A DNA stretch of 64,000 bases from Bagarius yarrelli (taxonomy: Eukaryota > Chordata > Actinopteri > Siluriformes > Sisoridae), in contig VCAZ01000008.1 of the NCBI GenBank assembly GCA_005784505.1, positions 6,683,763 through 6,747,762 of the forward strand, read 5' to 3'. The position numbers and the translations under genes were made by a program. How positions within the stretch are numbered: position 1 is the first letter of the stretch; each line of letters begins with the position of its first letter. A model generated the notes under the pieces. It searched no databases and was not told where the DNA came from. It was given only the letters and a program-made list of their open reading frames with translations. Below, in pieces: positions 52,401 through 61,400 of the stretch.

Positions 52401-55400
52401 AAAACAGTAAAAAGTAATTGTTATATTTCTCTAAGTCTAAGGAAAACACATTGATGAGGCTGTGGCTGTCAACTTTTTTCTAGAATGTTCAGCCTTTTCC
52501 CTTGTTTCAAGTGAAGTCGAGAAGCTTTAATTGTCATTTCAATCATATATATTTTTGGTTGATACCATGAGGAATACAATTTCATGTACTATTAGCATTT
52601 CGGGGCAGCATGGTTGTTTAGTAATTAGCTGTTGCCTCTCAGTAAGAAGGTCCCAGGTTCGTATCCCTGTCTGTTCCTCCCTGTACTTGTGTGTTCAATC
52701 GGGGTACCCTGGTTTCCTCTCACAGTCCCAAAACATGTATGTTTGATTGATTAGTGTTTCTAAACTGTACCCTAATAATTAGACCATTCTTTTCACCTCC
52801 CAGAACCAAAGAGAACGGCTTTGAGAGGGAGCCTCCACACCCGGAGCACCCAAGCAAGCGGCCATGCACCATCAGCCCTGGTCAGCGTTTCAGCCCCTCC
52901 AATGGACTTTCATACCAACCCAATGGACTTCCTCACACCGCTCCACCACCACCAGGTCACTACCGGCTTGACGAGATGGCTATTGGCCACCATTACAGAG
53001 ACTCGTATCGCCACACCAACCATCGTGAAATCCGTGAGCGCCCACGACCCATTGGTACGTGACTAAAGAAGAGGTTATAGCTTAGTGTTTTTTTATTCTA
53101 CACTATATGGCCAAATGTTTTGGACACCTCACTGTTGGGTCCATATATTAAATCTGGATGCACACCATTGTATGGAATGTCTTTGTACTCTTGACTGTAA
53201 TCTAAGAGACACAAACACTGTTCCAACATGTCTATGCCCTTGTGCACAAGGACCCTGACCTACAATCCATTAAACACCTTTGGTATAAACTGATCTCATT
53301 TCCAAATAGAATCTGTAGCAGATAAGTTGGGGATAAATATGAATTATGATGATGCTCAGGTGTCCACAAACTTTTTGCTTTATAGTATATATCTTCTGTT
53401 ATAGTCAGTGATGCAAATAAAAGCGTTATAAATAATCTGCTTAACTTTTTTTAGTAACAAATAATCAAACAAATTACTGTTTCCCTTATTAGAATGTTGT
53501 TACTGTTACTGAATAAAATGCGCCGTTACTATAATTGAGCTTACTAAAGCGGGTTTCATCCATGTAGACTATCTCACCTATAGGACAGCTATAGAAAGTT
53601 ATTTTCTCTGGTGAGGTGGGATGATGATTGGTGTCTGTGTGTGTTGGGGTAGGAAACACCCACATAACTGAGGGTGATTAGTTTATTTAGGGTAAATAAA
53701 AATGGTGGCTTAGTAAATTAAAATGGTGGCTTAGTGTTACCTGAAAGATCGGGGTGCAATTCCCAGCACCACCGAGGTGTCTCTGCTGGGCCCCTGAGCA
53801 AGGCCCCTAACCCCAATTTGCTTAGTTTTATAGAAGAGATAAATATAAGTTGAATAAGGGCATCTGCCAAATGCTGTTAATGTTAATGTAAACCAGAGAT
53901 AGTGTAGTTTGGGTGTTCACACACAAATCATGCATGTCTTTAAATTTTCAAAAAAACTTCGAATTTAGTTTTTCTTAAAATTTCCCAACCAGATTTTCCC
54001 CTCAGGTTGAATAAAATGTTATTGGAAACAGGAAGCTGTTTCCGAATTGAGGTTAAAGAACTGCTAAAAATACATGTGCACACTGCTCCGTGATGTATGA
54101 ATGAGATGTTTCTGAGCCTGGCAGGCCTAATTTCATCCAGGGAGAGCGTGTGCCCACAGGCAGTTATGTAGAGGGTGGTGAGGAATGAAAGTGTGTGGCA
54201 GGAGGGAAGTGATGAAGAACATGTGTGTGAGGATGTGAGAGATGGTGTGTGTCATGAAGTGGCTGAGCAATAGCTCCAAAGCAGATTAGCACTCTGCTGA
54301 AGGAAATCGTAGCACAAAATAATAGCGTAGAATAGTGCAGGCAGCTTTTTCTCGTGCTTATCTCTCTCTCTCTCTTTCTCTCTTTCTCTTTCTCACAGGA
54401 ATGCATGGTGGCACACGTCAGGAAGAGGTCATCGATCACAGACTCACAGACAGAGAATGGGCTGAGGAGTGGAAGCACCTTGACCATGTAAGAAAAGTAA
54501 TAACATTTTCTATTACTACTTCAAAGTTTTTTGTGTATTTGTTAGTCTGTATGTGTGTGTGTGTGTGTGTGTGTGTGCGTGCTGGATTGAACACGACCTT
54601 ACATTTGATCAAACAACAAAAATATATGAGCAAATATTATAACATTGTAATACACAAATGCACTGGTTTTTAATTTTTAGACCAAAATCTTTTTCAATGG
54701 CCTTTTTAGTAAAAATATGTGTATATATTTAATAAAATATCAAAATGAACTAAGTTGCTGATCTGAAGACCAGAAACACCTGGGGTCGAGCCCCACCACT
54801 GGCAAGCCAACCAATGTTGGGTCCCTGAGCAAGACCCTTAACCCTTCCTGCTCCAGGGGCGCTGTATCATAGCTGACCCTGCGCTCTGACCCCCAACCTA
54901 CTAAGATGGGATATGCAAAAATGCATTTCATTGGCTCTGTACATGTACCTTGCACAGTGACAATGAAGTTGAATATTATTATATTATATTATTTCTATTG
55001 TACATTTGCTTGTTAATATTTGTTCAGAAATTGTTGCTATAGTCATACTAAACATGGATTTAATTGTGTTTATCTAACAAACAAAGGCGGTTCCAGTGTC
55101 AGCATCTGTTTTGTTAAGTTTTTCAATATGTCCGAGATCTTCGAGTCTGTATAATAACGTGGCAAGCTGCAAGATAGAGAAAGAGGCCCGGGGGGTAAAC
55201 AACTGTTTGTCCATTATAACTTTAACAGACCGTAAATCTTTTTATAGACAATATTTAATTTCTTTATATTAAAATAAGAAAAAAACATGTTGTTAATATT
55301 TTTTTAAACAACATTTTACAACCTTTTTTATTAAAACTAAAAAATAAAACCTGCCTTAGACTGGGCCATTCTTAATAGTCTTTTGCAGTTATTGTTTGTC

Positions 55401-58400
55401 AGACTGTATGAACCTGATCCCCATGTCAGACTGTAGGATCTCATTTGTCGTAATGTCAGACTATACGCCAGTCAAAAAGTGTCAAAAACAGACGCACACA
55501 AGACGACTCGTCCAAAGTTTTACGTCCAAAGTTTTACGTCATCAATCTGTAACACATTCAGTAACCTGTGTTTACTCTCTAAATGGTAGCTGGTAGAAAA
55601 TGATTAACCTCAATAAGTTTCTCTTCTTTTCTCTATCAGCATACTCATTTTAACATTTTTCCGAAGTGAGAAACTGACGCTGACAGAATTTATCCGAAAG
55701 AAAATAAATGGTCACAACAGTCATTAATTTCCTGTTGATGAACATGTCAAACTAGCCATTAAACATAGACAATGGATTTTAGTGTAGAATCTTTTAGAAT
55801 TTTTAATTTTTTCTCTTGACTACCAAATTGTGGGCAAAATTGTAAGCCCAGCTTTACCCATGGCAGATGCAATATTCTAGTCTGTGTTATTATGCTGTTG
55901 GTAATTGCATTGATATTAATTATAGCTGTACATGTGTGTGTTCTGCAGCTGCTTAACTGCATTATGGACATGGTAGAGAAGACACGGCGCTCTCTCACCG
56001 TGCTCAGGAGATGTCAAGAGGCTGATCGTGAGGAGCTTAATTATTGGATTCGGCGTTACAGCGATGCCGAGGACCTGAAGAAGAGCTCAAGCTCCAGCAG
56101 CAGCAGCAGCAGTCAGTCGAGGCAGCAGAGCCCTGCAGGACAGGACAGCAACCCTACAGGTAGTAGCTAAATATATCCACAGTGCCTTCCAACAGAAATG
56201 GAAACCTCCTACAATGTGTTTCATATGTGAAATTGCAATAAATCTTGTTTTCTGTGCGTCAGAGATTCACCGGGACGTGATCCACAGGCCTGTATCTGGC
56301 TATGTTCCTGAGGAGATCTGGAAGAAAGCAGGTGAGCAGTTTAACATTTTTGAAACAAGTCTAGGAATTTAGCTATTATATGATGGATTTGTTCCTGAGC
56401 TCTGGAATCATTACTTTCTCTAAAATCCCAGTGATGATGTTGGATCATAAGGTAACAAACATTCAGACAGCGTTAGCGATGCAGGGCTTTGAAGCACTTA
56501 ACTACTCGTGCTATTAGGAGTAAAAGAGGATGCTGTTAGCACTACCTCTCTCAGAGGGACCACATTATTAAAGCATCAGTTTAAAAAAAACTGACAAGTG
56601 TAATTAAAAGGCTTTGTTTAAGTGTAGGTGATCTGGCCAATCGAAAGCAGATGATGGATACTGTAATGGAAAGCTGGCCTCTGCTTATTTAAAGGCAGCA
56701 GGTGGATCAAGCTGATCTGTTTTTAGGGGGAAAAAAAACAGGTATTAGGCAGAAAAGTTGAATTTTAGATGGTTGTAATGTATTGATTTAATTTCTTACA
56801 GTAGTTCTGGAAATAATTCGTTCATAGGTTTATATTAATATGTGGAAAATGGTAGCTCAGTGGTTAGATCATGGGCTCAATTCCTTGCACCACTATGCTG
56901 CAACTTCTGGACCTCTTAGCAAGGCACTTAACAATAAACTGCCTATTAAGATAAAAAAAATTAGATAAATTTAAGTCTATGCTGTGAATGTAAATTAATT
57001 GATTTCACCGTAGCAGCTGAGTCACCTAAAGGACACGGTATATAAATCTAACGTAAAAAAAAACATTAACAGATAAAGAGATTCAAGTTATCAAAGGAAT
57101 CTTAGCACTTTGTGACAGTACAGGACTGATGACTTGTTGTTTACAGTTATAATGCATCGTTTTCTTAGGGAAATGGTAGCTCATTGGTTACGCTGTTTAC
57201 CTGCAGGTAAACAGGGATTTAAATCCCAGCACCATCAAGGTGCCAATTTTGGGCCCCTGAGCAAAGCCCTAAACCCTTAATATGCTAAGTTAGACATGCA
57301 AGCCACTATGGATAGGGGGATCTGCCAAATTCCTGAAATGTAAGTAAACGTTAGTAAATAAAAAACATACACTTGGAGATGTGCTGTTATCTTATAGGTT
57401 AGTGTTGGATTTACATTTACATTTGCAGCATTTGGCAGACGCCCTTATCCAGAGCGACTTACAATATTCCTTATTATACAACTAAGCAATTGGGGGTTAA
57501 GGGCCTTGCTCAGGGGCCCAACAGTGGTGGCTTGTTTGACCTGGGAATCGAACCCACAACCTTCAGGTTGGTAATCCAACACCTTAACCATGAGCCACCA
57601 CTTCCCTTTAGGATTTAGTGGTAAAAATGTATAAAATGTTTGTCTCAATGTAATAGTATATAAACTGAAAAAGTTATGTCTGTTGTGTTCTGAGGTAAAG
57701 ATGATAAACATTCTAAGAAGAACATGTCAGGCAGCCCAGGGGTCTAAAAGCTTTTATCCTTATGCACCGATTCCTGTACTGCATTTGCACGCTTTGTATA
57801 GTTTGTCTCCACCTTGAACGCTATAAACTCTACTGTGCTGAGATATAATCAGACTTGGATGACTACAGAGACGCATAGCGAGTCCTCAATAAAGAGTAAC
57901 TTCTGTTTAAAAGATGACCGAACGTCTCGAAGCAGAAAAGGTTTACAACATTAGCTCAGTCTTCACCCCACTACTAGTTAGTTTTGAACCGCACACTCCC
58001 CTTGTGTTTTTTTCTAATGTCTTTAAGTGTAGTTGTAGTCACAGCACTGTCTAAATCACCACTGTTTAAAGTTCCATCATTTCAATGGAATATGATCACG
58101 TCTCTGGTGATTTTTTTCCACAACATTAGCTCACAAACTGAAAGCTCAGTGCATCTGTTATTGTTTAACAAAATAGTTTTTTGTTTTTTTTATAAATGAC
58201 ACAAAAGTGCACCAGAACAGTGAGACACAACATTACAACACTGCTTTAAGCCATAGAGATGAAACCACTTTAAAACATTTTAACGCTTTGTATATGTTAT
58301 AAACCAGCAAATCCAAATTCTGCGCTTTCATATGCATAAAGATTCGACGAGCATGAATATTATGGGTATTATATAATTACCCATGCTTGTTGAGGGGGCG

Positions 58401-61400
58401 GGGGGGGAGTGACTTAATATAGATTGATCCTTTTGTTGTGGTTGTTTTTTTTGGATCAGCTCTGTACAGTAAGCAGTGAATATTTATATCTGTTTCATGC
58501 AACACGCTGCCAGTTTTTCATATCCTGTACAGCACAGGCCGTTGGGAGCACAACTAAAATTCATAATTTAAATATAAATTGCCTGATTTGCATACACAAT
58601 TAGACAAGCTGCAGCTTCCAGTGGTGTAAACATAAAAGAAAAATCTAGTCCTGTCGCTCAGATGGAGCGCCGTGTCAAATGTGATAATGCAACAATATTA
58701 CAGAACACAGATAAAAGTCTCGGTTGATCCAGGAACAGCACTTTGCCTCACAGGTGGAAAATCAGTGTGTTTTTAAGCGGAAACAAAACCGCTGCTCTAT
58801 TTTTTCTAGATTGCTTGTTATAGTCGAAGGTTTTTAATCAATCCCAGAATTCATATTGACTGTTTTCATGTGATTTAAATTATGATAAAAAGAAACGTTT
58901 TATTGGGTCTGCAAAAAAATTAATTTAGTGGTTGTGTTTTTCATCTGTAAAAATACACTTGGAAACATGAATGAATACATTAACAAGTGGTTGCTCATTG
59001 GTTAAGGTGTTGGCCTGCTGACCAGAGGCTAATAGATTCAATTCTCTATACCATCGAGCTGCCACTGCTGGGCCCCTGAGCAAGGTCTTTAACCCTCACC
59101 TGCTCAGTTGGATAAAAAAAATTAAATAAAGGTCTGTCGCGCTGGATACAGGCGTCTGCAAGAAGGATTTTTATCTCTGTTTTTGTTGTTTGTCCTCCTT
59201 TTTTGTGTTCTGCATGGTTTATAAATTGACGTTTATTGATGTTAAATTTGTTTTAGAAGAGGCGGTAAACGAGGTGAAGAGGCAGGCCATGTCTGAGCTG
59301 CAAAAGGCTGTGGCCGATGCCGAACGCAAGGCTCATGAGATGATCAGCACGGAACGCGCCAAGATGGAGCGCACTGTGGCTGAGGCTAAGAGGCAAGCGG
59401 CCGAGGATGCGCTGTCTATTATAAACCAGCAGGAGGACTCCAGTGAGGTAAATGTCCTCATCAACACACACATTTAGTGCGCCAACTTGACTAGGATCAC
59501 CCACCATTGTCCAGTATTTCTATGGCAAATTTGACCGATCCTGTCCAATGGAGAATTGTAAAGCTGATGCCATGTCACATTGAATTTTGGGTAATCTTGC
59601 TGGTAGACACCATACTAGAGGGATCACACATATTTTCTGCTGATGTGTTTAATGATGTGTTATGAATTTCTTTTATTATATTAGAATATTTCTCTATGGT
59701 AGGTCATTTCTGCTACATTAAGAAGTGCAACAGTCGTTCAGGGAAAAAAAGCTGTATAATTGGTTATTGGTGTGCAAACAATGGCACTGACTTATTTAAA
59801 GACCTGCTACTGCAAGTTAATTGCAGTTAATCTGCAGTTTAATCTGGGACTTCTTTTACATCTGTGAAACTGTGTATGTGTATAGTAATAGGGGAAATCT
59901 GGTTGAAAACTGGCAAATGTTAAACCACATCATGCTGATTTCATGCGAATCCCCTTATAAAAATGAATTATGGTTTTGTCCCAGTCAGGCCTGTTTTCCT
60001 TTTTATTTTACCACTTTACGTAATCCCTTCTTCATCAAACTGTCAACGTTTTACGCAATCCAAACTAGGTATCCGTATCAACACTAACCAAGCATGAGCC
60101 TTTGGAAATGTTTATATTTACTATTTGATTAAACTTTTCAGTAAAAATGCAATGAATAAGTAATAACATAAAATACGTTTCAATTACACCAGACATATTA
60201 AATACTCATAAATACCTCCTAAAACACTCTCTTCTTTAATCACTCACTATCACATATTTCTTATCAGCTCTCAAGCATTACCTTATTCCGGTTTCTAAAA
60301 TCCTAGCTCAAATTCATCATATTCACAAAACTATTTGTCTTACCTCTAAAAGTTTGCTTAAATAGCAGTTAGGTTTTTAGCTAAGAGTTTTCTTTTAAAA
60401 CATGTCCACAAAGATGCTGAGACAAAACCTTTACTAAGAAAATTTTACTAAGAAACCTTTACTAAGAAACCTTTACTAATAAGTGATAAGCTAAGAGCAG
60501 GGTTGACCTTGCTGCTTTGGATGATGTCATCATGCCTACCGACTATACGCACTCGGTGATTGGCTGATAAGGAAAGAGTCTCTGTCCAAGGTTTAGTCAT
60601 AGAAGTTATTGTAGATATATAGTGATTTTATGTTACCATATTCAAGTAAAAATTATTTTAAAATAAAAATGTAAATTGCCACGTAGCTGTATTTCATCTG
60701 AGGCCAGATGTTGCAAACCCATAATCTGTGACTGCCATCCCTGACAAGTTATGCAACAGTGATAATACCCTGCTTTTAAGGTGATACCTTTTTAAAAGCT
60801 TGTTATCGTCAAATGTTTTTAAATGAATTCGGGCCCAGATGTTTTAATGTATTACATGTTTTATAGTAAAGGTCAGTGTTTCACTCAAAATTATTAATGC
60901 GATAATATTAATGCTGTAAATAAAAACCACAGATGAACTGAAAGAGATCATTTCTCACAAACCCAGGTGTTGCGTAACATAAAAATGACATTTAGGTTAT
61001 CAATCTGTCCTCATCACTCTGAATAAAGACATTTGGATGTTAAGGGTGGTCCTGATTTGATGGGGGATGTTACAGAAAGAGTAAGGCACACTGAGGATTC
61101 AGCTCATTTAATCAGTTAGTGGGGGTAAAAAAGACACACACATCTGATTTTAATTGCGAGAGGCCTGTTTATGGGTACGTCCTCTCCTGAGAATATCGTC
61201 AGTAGCTGTTTATAACTCCAGCTTCCTGTTTCTGCTTCACATTAAGAACTGTGGCCTAATTGCTTTTTTTTTGCCCCAAGACAAAGACAAGGAGACCCTG
61301 ACTGCATTTCCTATTAAACCTGTAGTGAACCTGTCTTTACAATGTGTCATGCAGAACATATGTTCAAACAGGAATGATGAGGATTTTTTTTTTTAATCAG

